The notes beneath the pieces were generated by a model. It worked only from the letters and a program-made list of their open reading frames with translations, had not been told where the DNA came from and searched no databases. The position numbers and the translations under genes are program-made. DNA of 64,000 bases, from contig NC_068345.1 of the NCBI RefSeq assembly GCF_014633365.1, positions 13,400,058 to 13,464,057 on the forward strand, written 5' to 3'. Numbering within the stretch: the first letter of the stretch is position 1; the number at the start of each line of letters is the position of its first letter. This DNA is from Diospyros lotus. Taxonomy: Eukaryota; Streptophyta; Magnoliopsida; Ericales; Ebenaceae. Of the stretch, positions 33,077 through 45,336 are shown in pieces.

Positions 33077-34925
33077 TATCTATGATTCCCAGATTTATCA
33101 AAAGGCTTCTCAGTCCTTCTAAAGCTTTCATTTTAGATTATTTCTTTTATGTTATGTTCCTACAATCTAGAAAAATGGATTAAATGTGGCTAAGTTTACA
33201 AAGGAAAATAACTCTTTCTTTGAATCCTTCTCATTTTCAATTGTTGGATATCAACATGAGGAGAGTTCTACTCGTTAGGCAAAGTAAAGGAGATCTATAT
33301 TTTACAACTGGGCTGATTGTGAATGAGCATCTTCTCATATTTGGCATGAAATTTGAACTATTTCTATTATGGCATGAAACTTGAAATGTTTGTCATATGG
33401 TATGAAATTTGAAATGTTTCTCATATGGCATGAAATTTGAAATGTTTCTTATATGGCTTGAAATTTAATTTGACGAAGAAAAATGAATGTTTGAAATTTG
33501 AATTGCTAGAGAAAAATAAATGTTTATGTTCTCTTATAAAAATGACATTGTTGTGCCATAAAATTCCCAAGCGTCCACCTAGGGGTCTTTTGGTCATTAG
33601 ACCTAGGTGGGCGAACCCCAAAGGTGATCCCGAGCTGGGACACATTTTCCAAGAAGAAACTGTGGTCAAATAGCCAAAGAATCAATATGAGGGCCAAAGT
33701 GCAAATGGCCAAGCTTAGGGGGGTGAAAGTGTAATAAACCAAAGAGAGGGCCAAGGGTATAAAAGGAGGAAGAAGACAAAATTGCAGGAGGTGGGAAAAC
33801 GTTCTCTGTTGATCTCTCTCCAAGAGAGATTTTCCTCTCTCAGAGAGGATCCTTCCCCTCTTGGCGATACCTCTCTCTCTCAGCAAGATCAAGCTCTCTC
33901 GGAGAGCTTTTGTTTTTTATCAAAGAAAGAGTAGCAAGCTCCTGAAAGTAGCAATGGCAGTAGCTCTCTCGAAGAGAGCTGCGTTCTCTTGACAAGGGCT
34001 GTGAGGCCTCTCGATAAGGTTGGGCCCCTTCTCGGAGATACGACCAGAGCTTGCGGCGGCCATAGCCATCCTTGCGAGAAGGAGCAGCAAGCTTCCTGTA
34101 GTGGACAGGCCCCATTACAGCCTCTCTCAGAGAAGCAAGCCCTCTCGAAAGCTCCCTCACCGCTGTAACTCTCATCTCTGCAAATAAGTCCAGCGGCAAG
34201 CCTCATCTCGGAAGGCATCATCCCCTGACCCTATTCTTCTCTCAGCTGGGTTCCCTTTGGTGGTGTTAGCTTCTCTCGGGAAGCCCTCTCTTGGCAGCAT
34301 TACTCTTGAGAAGGCCTCTCCCCGAGAGCCTTCGTCCTCTGTTTCTCCCTTTGTGTAACATATAGTATATATATAGCTTGTATACTTACTTGGGAAGCAG
34401 CCAAGTAAATGAGTCTATGGATTGTAATATGGTGCCATGGCATCCCATGCTCCTATAATGCACCCTCAGGCCTCCATATCCCGTTATATTCACATGACAG
34501 AATATATATATTGCTTATATATTTATATAATGTTTGCTTGACTTCATACATGATATGCCTAAAGGATGTAATGCAATATGTTTACATTCATGGAATGTGA
34601 CATGTCCCTTAAGGAAATAGTGGTTAAGTAAGTACCACCCTGAGGCATCTCCCACTAACCCCGGAGCTATGCTTGGGTAGGCCCCCTAGGGGTCGAAACC
34701 TTGCTTCGGTAGCCTGCCATGAAGCTCACCTTCTTCCGGAGGCCCCCCTAGGCAGTTTGGCCCTCCTGCAAGTCCCTTTCATTTTACATATTTTATTCCC
34801 TCTCTTGCCGTGATTTGGTTCCATGCATTAATTATGTAACTATGCGTGGCAACCATTTTATGATTCGTGCATTATTTCTTGCTAACCGACACGGGGCTTT
34901 GTATCACCCCTACTTCTTTAGGAAT
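33077..34925 (+). mobile_element. LTR-like DNA with promoter and GAGAG palindromes; no gene
   Basis: At 33340-33470 there are four repeats of TATGGCATGAAATTTGAAATGT, as at 10200-10280. A TATA box (GTATAAAAGG) is at about 33757-33766. From 33810 to 34345 the words CTCTC and GAGAG recur as inverted pairs. The three 82-122-aa minus-strand ORFs across it are Arg/Glu/Ser-rich by-products of these repeats. The structure suggests U3-promoter-leader of an LTR whose ends I could not define. Confidence 0.45.
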
Positions 34926-36818
34926 TATAACACCCCAAATTTATCAGCCATGTTATATAACTTAGGATTTCAGGAATTTCTTATTTCTTCACAACACATC
35001 CACTAATAAACAACATACGATTCCTAAAAATCCCGATCTCACCTTCTTAGCCTAACAAGCCCAATAAACAAATGGCTAAGACAGGTGATACAATTACAAA
35101 TACGGAAGCTATATCGAACTTGATATGGTTCACAACCATAATGCTTTATTTATCATATAGGAAACTGTTCGAGACGTTTACAAAACGCATTACATGGATA
35201 TCGTCTCTTGAACAATAACCGAACATCTCAAACATAACCAAAATATGCTAATGTTCGCATCAATTGAATTTCTCATACATACTTAAAGATATGCTAAAAT
35301 ATGCTATAGACAATAAAATGAACTTATTCTTTAACTACCTCATTTCCCTTAGAGCCGCTTATCGAACTTGGAACGTTTGAATATTCCAGGGATATAATCC
35401 AATTAGAAGATGAACCTTCTAGTGAGAACTCCAAAACATTTTATATAAATGCATTAACAGTTATAAAACATATGAGGAAAAAACAAGGACTATTTCGAAG
35501 TGCCTTGTGAACATGTCAGCCTCCTCCAACGAGAGCTTTCTCAATGGCGCACGCATAACGTCTCTTTGGAGGTCCTTAACCATGTAACCCTGGCCCGACC
35601 TCATAGAACTCACGCAAGTACCTTATCCACTGTCCCTTAGACTCACGGTCTTTCCTACAAGAGCTTTCTCGATGGAGCACGCATAGCGCCTCTTGGGGGA
35701 TATTCAAAGTTTTGCCCTTGGGTAACAACAGATAGGTACAACAGTATAACCACACGGATTTTATAAATGCAATAGTTGAAAACCAACGTCATATATTTTT
35801 AAAGGAAACACATTTCATATATGCAACATGATTTCATATAAGAACACAATAGGATTTTGCATATAGGAACGTTACACAAAACACATTTCATGCAATAGGA
35901 GATTTACACAAAAATATAGGAGTTTGAGTACTAGAGTCTCACCTTGACTTAATTCGGGATTCCTCAAAATTTGTACAAATCCTCAAGTCTTTTGACCAAA
36001 CCACCTCCTCACACGCCCTCACGTGCTGCCCAAGTGCTTTGCACATATGATGCCTCACGTATGCTTTAAAAGATCTCTATCCACTAAACTCAAAGCACTC
36101 TCATCTAGCATGAATTTATCACAACTTTGAATGAGAAAACCCTTGGCCATGAATACCCTATTTATAGGCTTTTAAACTTGGTCACCAAGTAAGTCACATT
36201 ATATTACAATATTTCTTAATCATTTCAAATCTTTTCGCAATCTTCCAAGATATTCCAATCATTTCAAATCTTCTAAGATTTTCTACAATCATTCTTATCC
36301 GAATCAAATCTTATTCAAATATAATCTTATCAAATTTTATCCAATCAAATCTTATTCTTAAAGTCATCATGAGCCTTCATCCTTATCTTTAAAGTCATTA
36401 TGAGGCTTTATCCTTAATCTCTCAAATTCTCCTAGGAAAAAGGTTTCAAGAATTACACTTTGGATTGAATTTTTTGGTAATTACACTTAGACCCCTTTCA
36501 ACTTAGTCCCTGTGCCATTTTTTTAATTGCACTAATAGCCCCTGAAAAAAGGATTAATTACGCTAATACCTCTAATTTTTAGATAAATTACACTTTTACC
36601 CGAACTTTAATATTTACGATTTTTCCCCTGACTCAAAAACAAAACTTCTCCCTCAAGACCTTCATAACCCTTTGAAATGTCTTACTTCCTCAAATATTTA
36701 TATCCCAGGGTATTCCCTTCCATTGATTTGACGATTTATTTTGCTATCAAATCACTTTTTCTGTATTTTAAACTCATTTAAAATACATGGCAACCTTACG
36801 AAAATATGGGGTATTACA
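34926..36818 (-). mobile_element. 3' LTR K of a truncated minus-strand Gypsy element
   Basis: Plus-strand start is TATAACACCCC at 34926 (TG decayed to TA) and the end is GGGGTATTACA at 36818 (1,893 bp). It is followed at once by TTCTCCCCTCTTACAG, which on the minus strand is a polypurine tract just before the LTR. Read on the minus strand, the start TGTAATACCCCATATTTTCG closely matches LTR F4 (TGTAAGATCCCATATTTTCG), so K and F4 are one subfamily. A minus-strand TATA box (CCTATAAATAGGG) lies at about 36157-36169. Pol remnants follow on the internal side. Confidence 0.8.
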
Positions 36819-38640
36819 TTCTCCCCTCTTACAGAAATTTCATCCTTGAAATTTGGCTTATACCCATAATTTATGAAGATCAAAATGAACGATTTCATAG
36901 CCTATGACATATCTCATAATCCACAAAGTCCCAAATTTCCAATCTAATTTCTAGTGGTGAGCAAGCAAGAATGGTCGACAACCATACCTTAACAGTCGAC
37001 AACTAGCACCCATACATATAGCATTTCCTTTGTTGGCTTGATGTGGGATAACTTCTCCCCTAAAGAATCTAGCGCACCCATTGGCAGAGGCCTCCTCATC
37101 TTCAGCGGTCTTGACATTTCCTCGCCTGGGTATGGACTACCCCACCTACTTGGTTCAACCATAGGGACTTCTTGTTTGAGGGTCCAATGGTCGATAGTTT
37201 TGGTACATCAAGCGATCGATAGTGCTCTTCCATAATAAACCTCATAAGGAGCCATCCCAACGTTATTGTGGTAACTATTATTATACGGGAACTCCACCAA
37301 CGACAAGTGCTCTTCCCAAACATTAGGCATGTACATCTTACCCCAAAACTTGAGTATGCCATCTAGCATCTCAAAAATCAGAACCCTTGTGCTGGTCACA
37401 CTCATCTATCCATAGATGTATACGCTGGTCACCCCCACTAGCCTCTCATATCTCGATCTCCAGATCCAGTCGAACCACTAGGCTAGCTATCAGGATGGAC
37501 GAACCCTTTGGCACTGCACTCATCGACATCAGGCTAAAAGCTTTAACTAGCAGCGACTACTAGGCCATCAACCCAGCCACCACATTGGCATGCCTCGGGT
37601 GATACAAGATAGTGCAGTTGTAGTCCTTCAGGAACTCCATCCACCGTCACTTCCTCATTTCAACTCTTTCTACGAGAACACATACTTTAGACTCGTGGTT
37701 CGTGGGCACTTCAAACGTCTCATTGTATCGGTAGTGCCTCCATAACCTTAAGAGCACATACCTCAACTGCCAGCTCCAAGTCATACATCGGGTAGTCCAC
37801 CTTGTACCTCGACGTGATCCACACACAGTTATTCGTTCATGTTGCATTAACACGCAACCCAAACTTTTGAGCTCTTGGAAGCTCTCCTTGCATTTGGAAA
37901 ACCACTTTTACTTGACTCTCCTCATGAGTCCTGTCGTGGATACAACTATTCAGGAAAATCTCTTCATGAATCTCTGGTAATAGTCTGCCAATCTCAACAA
38001 ACTTTTAAATTTTTCATAGATAGCTTAGGGATCTTATCACAAAGCTCTAGTCCCTTGGGACTTGGATTCTAGTCCAAACATAATAGCCATGTTGCTACCT
38101 AAACCTTGGCATCTAACTATCTCTACAGTTCACTATGTAGCTCTAACTCATGAGTCTCACACCCCTACCGCGAGCCATCCCATAGGCTATTCCGGTCATC
38201 AATAGTCATGAGCCCATCACTAGTCCTCTGCCTTGGTCCTTAGGCTCAAATTCACTGTTACATGCCACACACCCATGGTATTATCATTATGCTAGATCTC
38301 CTTGTCCCAACTTAGAGAGTTGCAATTGTCCCAACTTTCGTTACTCTAGATACTTCATTCAGTACCGGTCTTAACTCTAGAACCTCATGGATCCTCTGGT
38401 TACTCATCTTCGAGGACTCCATATTCCTCATTTTTTGGATGGCATGTTCTAAGGAATCTTGGTATATTCCTAGGGGTCCTAGGGAGGGTCTTGGAGAGAA
38501 GATCCTGAGTATGGCCTAAGGGATGCCTCAGAAGACTCTCCCGACTACAAGAGAGGCTCTCGGGGGTGGCAAACCATATGGTCGGGCTTGGAGATATAGG
38601 CAGCTGAAAATTGGAGAACGTGATTGTAGGTCCCTTAGGA
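36819..38640 (-). pseudogene. Decayed Gypsy pol (integrase and RNase H pieces)
   Basis: In the minus direction, 37862-37647 contains an RNase H start (GCVLMQHE segment) and a degraded THDLELA...WRHY region in a shifted frame. Further on, 37405-37208 contains the end of an integrase core (WEEHLSLVEF, PYNNSYHNNVGMAPYEVYYGR). Order and strand agree with LTR K as the 3' LTR. Frames are broken many times, and reverse transcriptase, protease and gag are not recognisable before 38640, so the element is truncated. Host-type genes are absent here. Confidence 0.75.
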
Positions 38641-38749
38641 AATGGCCACTCAAGAGGGGGGTGAATTGAGTGAATAAAATTTTTAGCAATTTTCTTAATT
38701 AAAATTCTTTTTATGTAATTTTATACAAACTAAACTTGTGTAGATATGT
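38625..38749 (+). other. AGAGGGGGGTGAATTGAG motif, probable retrotransposon fragment
   Basis: TGTAGGTCCCTTAGG at about 38621, followed by CTCAAGAGGGGGGTGAATTG (38649-38668), resembles a phrase common near the start of plant retrotransposon LTRs. No second boundary is visible. Assigned from memory of such sequences only. Confidence 0.3.
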
Positions 38750-39441
38750 TGTAATGACCTGTTAGTGGGTCTTAGTTATTTTACTAATATTTTTACGTGT
38801 GTTATACTTTGGTATTGTTGGACCAAATTAATGTGTTGTGAGAAGCCCAAAATGAATGGAATTTGTGTGTATGGGAAAGTCAAAAGGAAATGGTGAAAAG
38901 GGGAAAAATTAGATGGGTTAAATAGTCAAAATAGATTTATGGGCTTAAATTGAAAGAAGTGGTTATTGATTGTGTGCGTGCATGTATATATATGTGTGTA
39001 TGTATTTGTATTATATTAACTTCAATTAAATGGAGATGATATATATATGTGGTGGTTGTGTTAAGAGGCATAAAGGGAATAGAGGAAAAGTGGGGTTGGC
39101 TATAAATTGAGCTTGCTAAGCAAGCAAACCTCAATTTCTCCCTTCTCCTTTCTTCTCTTCTTCTCTCTTTGTTTCTTTTTTCTTTCTTCCTTCTTCAATT
39201 TTCCTTCGATTATTGGTGCTCCAAGAGGGGTTTATGCAAGCTGGTGGTGGTTTCATCTTCTCTTTCTCCATTACTTGGTTTTCCCCCTGTTTTAGAGGTG
39301 GTTTGTGGATTTCTTCTTTTGTGGTAGCATCTTCAAGCTTAAATCAAAGGGGAAGCTTATCAAGGCAAGTTCTCTCTCTTCTTTTTCTTCCAAATACAAG
39401 TCTTAATCATTTCTTTTACTTCTAAACTCATGGATTGTAAT
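38750..39441 (+). mobile_element. LTR G, 5' part, cut by element A2
   Basis: Starts TGTAATGACCTGTTAGTGGGTC at 38750, similar to the start of LTR E1 and to LTRs A and H on the minus strand. A TATA box (GCTATAAATTGAGC) is at about 39100-39113, and a CT-rich leader follows at 39130-39200. The copy is interrupted at 39441 by the A2 insertion. After A2 (48854 on) no confident continuation to an LTR end is seen. Confidence 0.55.
39437..39441 (+). repeat. Target site duplication of element A2 (left copy)
   Basis: GTAAT at 39437-39441 and again at 48849-48853, directly outside the two LTRs. The exact match marks a single insertion event and supports a correct assembly at both borders. Confidence 0.95.
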
Positions 39442-39785
39442 TGTAACACCCCCTCTCCTAGAACTGCCCGAGAAGAGGTGCTACTGGGGATAATAAAATA
39501 AACTGGCTGATAAACTGAAATCTGATACCATGACTGAACATCTCAATCAATTGGAATAAAAACTCTTAGTCAATACAAACTGAAATGCATAAACTCTTAC
39601 TGAGGGACAATCCCTCAACTGAAATATAAAATAAGATCTAATCTAAGAAAACACTATGAAACTCAACAGACTCCCAGACATCTTTTATCTTGAGCGGCTC
39701 CACGTACACACACTATAAATCACTGCTGCTAGGCCCCACATCTGATACTCCCCTGCTAGAACCTGGAGGGGTGAAGAGTACAAGG

Positions 39786-39802
39786 TGAGCTACAAAAGCT
39801 CA
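39786..39802 (-). other. LTR hairpin in element A2 (also at 46568-46584)
   Basis: TGAGCT, ACAAA, AGCTCA: a perfect 6-bp stem with a 5-nt loop. It is the A-family counterpart of the hairpins in B, F and L LTRs. Confidence 0.7.
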
Positions 39803-40837
39803 GCAAGTAATAAGCTGGAAAGAATACTGAAGCTGAATCGAAGAATATCGATACTGATAAATAACTCACTGAACTTGTACTGAATAATCACTGTCTGATT
39901 GCATTCATAAAAATGTAATGCACATAAACTGTAAACTAAATGCAAGTATGCAACTTTGGCTCATAGGCCCACATAATCTGATAATACATACCTGTCTGAT
40001 CTGAAACCTGCATACATAAAAACTGTAAGCACATACTGTGGGCAAAGCCCCTAACCCCCTGGTTGCCACCAGGCGAGCAACTCATAAACTGAGTTGAAAC
40101 TGAAACTGATGGGATCCCCACGGACAAGCCGCCTAGCGCGCATAATGCAATGCAATGCTCACATAAATGCTGGCACACGATATGTAGTGCTCCATATAAA
40201 GTCATGCTCAATGCTCATACCAAAATGTATGCACATAATCTCACAAAATAATGCTGATCATGTCAAAATAAAATAATGCTGAACATGATATGATCTTCAT
40301 CTATATATTAGAATACAAAGATTCTATGAATTATGATTTATGGTATGGGTATGATTAACTTGCCATATTCTGGCTTATGAATTCAATGTTGGAAGGTATT
40401 GAATACATTGATTGAATTAAACTTGAATTAGGACTCACTCGAAGCTAAATTAGATTTTTGGAAAAGTCATCCGGATATCAGAAAGGATATCAGGATAAGA
40501 AGAAAGACATCCAGATATGAAGAAGGCTCATCCGGATACATTAACATTCAAAGAAGAAGCTATTCGGATATGCTGGGAAGTATTCGGATATGAACTAGGA
40601 CATCCGGATATGATTTTGGTCCTCCGGATATCTCACTGATGCATTCAGATATAACTGGGGACTATTCGAATGAAAAATTCAACTTTTGAGGGAGGCATCC
40701 GGATATCAGGCGAGACATCTGGATATTATCTTGACCTTTTCGGATGTATAAACAAACCATTCGGATATCATACTTGAAGAACTTTAGATACATCCGGATA
40801 CGATACAAGGTATCCGGATATTAGAACTTAGAGTAAT

Positions 40838-41309
40838 AGAACTTGCAATCCAAAATGGATAAGGATTAATGGAACTTGCAATCCAAAATGGATGAGGATT
40901 AATAGAACTTGCAATCCAAAAAGGATAAGGATTTATAGAACTTGCAATCCAAAATGGATAAGGATTATTGGAACTTGCAATAAAAAATGGATAAGGATTA
41001 CTGGAACTTGCAATCCAAAATGGATGAGGATTAATAGAACTTGCAATCCAAAAAGGATAAGGATTTATAGAACTTGCAATCCAAAATGGATAAGGATTAT
41101 TGGAACTTGCAATCCAAAATGGATAAGGATTACTGGAACTTGCAATCCAAAATGGATAAGGATTAATCGAACTTGCAATCCAAAATGGATAAGGATTACT
41201 GGAACTTACAATCCAAAATGGATGAGGATTAATAGAACTTGCAATCTAAAATGGATTAGGATTACTGGATCTTGCAATCCAAAATGGATAAGGATTAATG
41301 GAACTTGCT
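40838..41309. repeat. 33-bp tandem array, ~14 units (copy in 3' LTR)
   Basis: The unit is GGAACTTGCAATCCAAAATG plus GATAAGGATTA and two variable bases; 472 bp hold about 14.3 units. Units differ by a few bases (for example AAAAGG for AAATGG, TGAGG for TAAGG). Because 33 is a multiple of three, the plus strand stays open for 140 codons (40892-41314); this is antisense to the element and no protein is claimed. LTR A1 lacks the array. Confidence 0.93.
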
Positions 41310-42066
41310 CATAACTTCACTGTTATACGCATATATATATATATACGTCTCTGCTTACTGATATAAAATCTAAGAACTCAATGAAGAACTGGAATAATCT
41401 GAAAAACTAATATAAACCTGTAATGGAAGGGATTACAGGAAGAATACTTGCCTGATAGAACTCTCTGATCGAACCCTGGAGCGATCCTGAAGACTCTAGC
41501 AAGCCTCTGCTATCGCTTGGCCTCTTGGTTCTTCACATGGCGTGAAGAAAAGCTAAGCTAATGGGCTCTATATATAGACATAAAGTCCTAGATCCCTTTC
41601 CTTTTATAACTTGGAATCCCTCTCCCAATTGAACTTTGAGACTCTCAAAACCTTCTCCTATTGGGACTAGGAGACTCTTAATCCAATTCCATCTCATACA
41701 TGGATTCTCATTCTTCTTTAAATACATAGTCCCACTTTATTAATAATAATACAAAAATTATTATTAAAACTCTCAAATAATAATAAAACTCCAAAATTAC
41801 CTTCATGCCCTTGCATTTAATTTCTACAAAATAAATGTCATTTAAATGCTATTTAAATTCTATTATCTCAATTAAAAATCACTAGTTTGCCACCTTGGCA
41901 AATTCTGAAACTCCAAAATTAAAAAGAAATAAACGCTATTCTTTTCCTTCAAAATCTCTAAATTGCCACATTAAATAATTAATTGGCAAAATCGCTTAAT
42001 CAAATACTTCAACAATTAATTAAATAATTCCTGAATAAATACTGGGCCCTCTAATGGGTCGTTACA

Positions 42067-42085
42067 ATTTCTCCCCTCCTTAAAA
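42067..42085 (-). other. Polypurine tract of element A2
   Basis: On the minus strand TTTTAAGGAGGGGAGAAAT ends directly at the 3' LTR start TGTAACGACCC. This purine run primes plus-strand DNA synthesis in LTR retrotransposons. K and F4 have the matching GAGGGGAGAA at the same position. Confidence 0.88.
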
Positions 42086-42089
42086 GAAT

Positions 42090-42640
42090 TTGGTCCTCCA
42101 AATTCGTACTTGGTTACTCAAACAACGAGGGGTAAAGACTCCTCATCTCTTATTCTTATTCTCACATCGCCTCTTTTGACGAGTGTTGCTGCCATTGAAC
42201 CTTAACAAGAGGAATTGATCGGTTCCTCAAAATCTTTTCTTTTCGCTCTAGAATACTGATAGGCATCTCTTCATAAGACACATCTTCTCTAACTTCAAGA
42301 GTCTGAAAATCAATTACTTTGCTGAAGATCTGGAACATACTTCCTCAACATCAAAACATGAAACACGTTATGCACATGGGACAACTAAGGTGGCAAAGCT
42401 AACTCATATGCCAAAGTCCTTATGCATCTCAAAATCTCAAACGGACCAATGTAACGGGGACTAAGCTTCCCTGTTATGCCAAATCTTCGCACACCTTTAA
42501 TAAGCATGATTCTCAACCAAACATGGTCACCTACCTCAAACTTGAGGTCTCGATGTCACTTATCTGCATAGCTCTTTTGTCTGTCTTGGGCTATTTTCAT
42601 TATAGCTTTGATAACTCGAATCTTTTCTGATGCCTGCTCA
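42090..42640 (-). pseudogene. A2 integrase C-terminal and chromodomain-like region
   Basis: Minus-strand translation shows GDHVWLRIMLIKGVRRFGI (near 42470-42530), SPRYIGPFEI, then VHNVFHVLMLRKYVPD, and near 42190-42250 MPISILERKEK, the typical approach to a chromodomain in Tekay-type elements. Stops break it: TGA in the DK-x-HRDL segment near 42555 where the family has Arg, and TAG after LALPP near 42390 where Gln is usual. A frame change follows near 42310. Chromodomains direct integration to heterochromatin; this copy cannot make one intact. Confidence 0.75.
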
Positions 42641-43400
42641 ATAATTTCAGGACATAATAAAGCCCTATCACCAATCTCTTCCTAACATATTGGCGATCGA
42701 CATGGTCGCCCATACAAAACCTCTTACGGACATTCCAATACTTGAATAGAAACTATTATTATAGGCAAATTTTACCAAAGGTAGATACTCATCCCAACTA
42801 CCTTGAAAGTCTAGAACATAAGTTTTCAACATGTCTTCAAGAGTCCTAATAGTCCTCTCTGACTGGCTATTTGTTTGAAGATGAAATGTTGTACTAAACT
42901 TCAACTGAGATCCCAACGCCTCATGCAAAGCTCCTCAAAAATGAGAATTAAAATGAGGATCTTGATCTGATACAATGCTGGATGGAACACCGTGTCACTT
43001 CACGATCTCCTCAATATAAATTCTGGAAAATCTATTCAATGGGTAAGTCTTCTTAATAGGTAGAAAATGAGCTGATTTAGTCAAATGATCCACAATCACC
43101 CATAACATCATAGCCTCTAGTCGTCCTGGGTAAACCCATCACAAAAATCCATAGCAACATTATCCCACTTCCACTCTAGAATAGGTAATGGAACTAATAA
43201 ACCTACAGGTTTCTAATGTTCCGCTTTAACTTGTTGGCATACTGAACACTGTGAAACATAATTGGCTACATCTTTCTTCATACCACTCCACCAATACTGC
43301 CGCTTTAGGTCGTGGTATATCTTCGCAACACCTGGATGAATAGTGTAACAACTCTTGTGTGCTTCATTCAAAATCTCTTTTTTAAGATTCCCATCATCGG
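42640..43400 (-). pseudogene. A2 integrase (zinc finger and catalytic core), broken
   Basis: A clear H2C2 zinc finger is present near 43205-43375: HKSCYTIHPG, then YWWSGMKKDV, then CSVCQQVKAE. The core follows with WDNVAMDF and, at 42928-42668, FHLQTNSQSERTIRTLEDM plus PLVKFAYNNSFYSSIGM, covering the last part of the DDE domain. Between them the frame changes several times, near 42950-43150, so no active integrase can be made. Confidence 0.85.
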
Positions 43401-43619
43401 GTATACAAATACGTCCTTGAAATAAGAGTATACCATCACTTCGTAGAGTTTATCCCAAAGGAGAAAATTTCTTAATATTTGCTAAAATCTACGCCAACTT
43501 CTCATCTTTTGATTGTTGGTTCTTGAGTAAAACAAATAACTTGGGTTGTATTCTCATGTAAGCACAACTCATCACTGTACTATCCTCTGGGGCTGAAATA
43601 GATAGAGCATTCAATTTTT

Positions 43620-44260
43620 TTTTTTTTTTTTTTTTTCAAATAACTTCCATTCTTGAACCATCATTGTAGCTATAAAAGCTCATCGCCTACTCAAGGCATC
43701 GACTATTACATTAACCCTTCCTGGATGATATAGAATCTCATAGTCGAAGTCTTTAAATAACTCGACACAACGTCTTTTTCTCATGTTCAATTCTTTCTGG
43801 GATAAGAGATAATGTAGACTCTTATGATCTCTATAAATCTCAACCTTCTCACCATATAAATAGTGTCTCCACATCTTTAATGCAAATACTGCCGCTATCA
43901 ACTCTAAATCATGAGTAGGGTAGTTCACCTCGTGTTTCTTCAATTATCTGGAAGCATAAGCATTAACTCAACCTTCTTACATCAATACGCATCCCAATCC
44001 TGAATGGGAGATATCACCATAAATGGAATATTTCTCTCCACTTCTTAGAATGGCTAAAACTAGTGCAGTAGTCAACTTCTGCTTTAATTCTTGGAAAGCA
44101 CATTCAATCGTGACATTCCATTCAAACTTCTCTCCTTTCCTTGTTATTTTAGTCATAGGGGAAGATAAACAAACAAATCCCTCAATGAATCGCCTATAAT
44201 AGCCTGCAAGACCTAAAAAGCTAAGTATCTTTGCCACTATCGTCGGCCTCGACTAATCCA
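43620..44260 (-). pseudogene. A2 RNase H domain, broken
   Basis: Minus-strand 44237-43977 encodes FLGLAGYYRRFIEGF, the RT connection, then WNVTIECAFQELKQKL and the RNase H start. Minus-strand 43943-43680 continues with [30 protein letters not shown], and ends at the DALSRR motif. A frame change and stop near 43945-43976 separate the halves. The first catalytic Asp region reads YGDISHSGLGCVLM, where the family usually has a D-AS-GLG pattern, so it is altered. A T20 run lies beside it at 43617-43636. Confidence 0.85.
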
Positions 44261-45336
44261 TAACTGTTTTAATCTTGTCTGGATCCACTGAAATACCGTC
44301 TCCAGACACCACATGACCTAGAAATCTAATCTGAGTGAGCCAAAACTCACACTTACTGAACTTGACATACAGTTGCTTTTCTCTGAGCCTCTATAGTACT
44401 GAAGTAAGATGCTCTATATGCTCCTTTACACTGGGTGAGTAACTAAAATATCATCTATGAAGACAATAATGAAGCAATCTCGGTACTCACGTAGAACTCG
44501 ATTCATCAAATCCATGAAAATAGCTGGAGCATTCATTAACCCAAATGGCATCACCACAAACTCATAGTGTCCTTAGTGAGTCCTGAAAGCAATCTTCTGA
44601 ATATCATTATCTCTGACTCGCAGCTGGTGGTATCCTGATATCAAATCTATTTTCGAGAATACCTTAGCTCCTCACAACTGGTCTAATAAATCATCCATTC
44701 GACGTAAAGGATACTTGTTCTTCACTGTCACCTAATTCAACTTGCAATAATCTATGAACAACCTTAAAGATCCATCTTTCTTCCTTACGAACAATACTGG
44801 TGCACCCTCATGGGGATGAACTAGGTTAGATAAAACCCTTTTTCTATTAATTCTTCTAACTGGGCTTTCAACTCCTTTAGCTCATTAGGTGCCATTCGAT
44901 ATGGAGCCTTAGAGATAGGAAGTGTACCAAGCAATAACTCAATAGTAAACTTTGCTCCCCTCCGAGGAGGTAATCCTGATAATTCATTAAGGAAACATCT
45001 GAGAAATCTTGTACTACTGGCACCTCAAATAAGTTCCTCTTGCTTCCCTCATCCGAGGTAACAAAAACTAGGTAAACTTCACGTCTATCATGCATCAACT
45101 TCTCTACTTTCATCACTGAGATCATAGGAATCGTAGCCATAGGCTTAACTCCTTTATATATCTGAACTGGCTGTCGAGGTAGATCAAATTCAATAATCTT
45201 CTATCGACGGTCAACTCTTGCATAATGCTATGACAATCAATCCATGACAAGGATCAAATCAAAATTTCTAACATCAAGAATTTCTAAGTCTCCAAATAAC
45301 TTCTTATTATGTACCTCAATCTTGAAATTCTCAAAC
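44260..45336 (-). pseudogene. A2 protease remnant and reverse transcriptase, broken
   Basis: From 45336 downwards the minus strand resumes in the C-terminal part of the retropepsin domain (KLFGDLEILDV, NFDLILVMD). It runs through the linker at 45140-44877 into RT with [17 protein letters not shown] sequence near 44870-44900 in another frame. The RT core MPFGL-NAPA-F (near 44535) and the catalytic FIDDI motif (44447-44461) are visible. Several stops and frame changes lie between, including one near 44950 and a TAA soon after FIDD. The protease active-site DTG is not present because of the deletion upstream. Confidence 0.8.

Larger units (their letters stand above)
39442..42066 (-). repeat. 3' LTR of element A2 (2,625 bp)
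   Basis: Plus-strand ends are TGTAACACCCCC and GGGTCGTTACA. Its offset to the other LTR is exactly 6,782 bp at both ends and at every internal landmark checked, so there is no indel between them. It contains CCGG palindromes (40465-40822), a 33-bp tandem array (40838-41309), a (TA) run at about 41331-41345, a TATA-like TATATATAG region near 41568 and the hairpin at 39786-39802. Confidence 0.95.

Noticed and set aside
33524..34221. Three overlapping Arg/Glu-rich ORFs of 110-122 aa on the minus strand
   Set aside because: They come from the CTCTC/GAGAG repeats in different frames; no codon-level conservation or domain.
40892..41314. 140-aa ORF of repeated RINRTCNPKWI units, present twice
   Set aside because: It is the 33-bp LTR tandem array read on the strand antisense to the element; openness follows from the unit length being a multiple of three.
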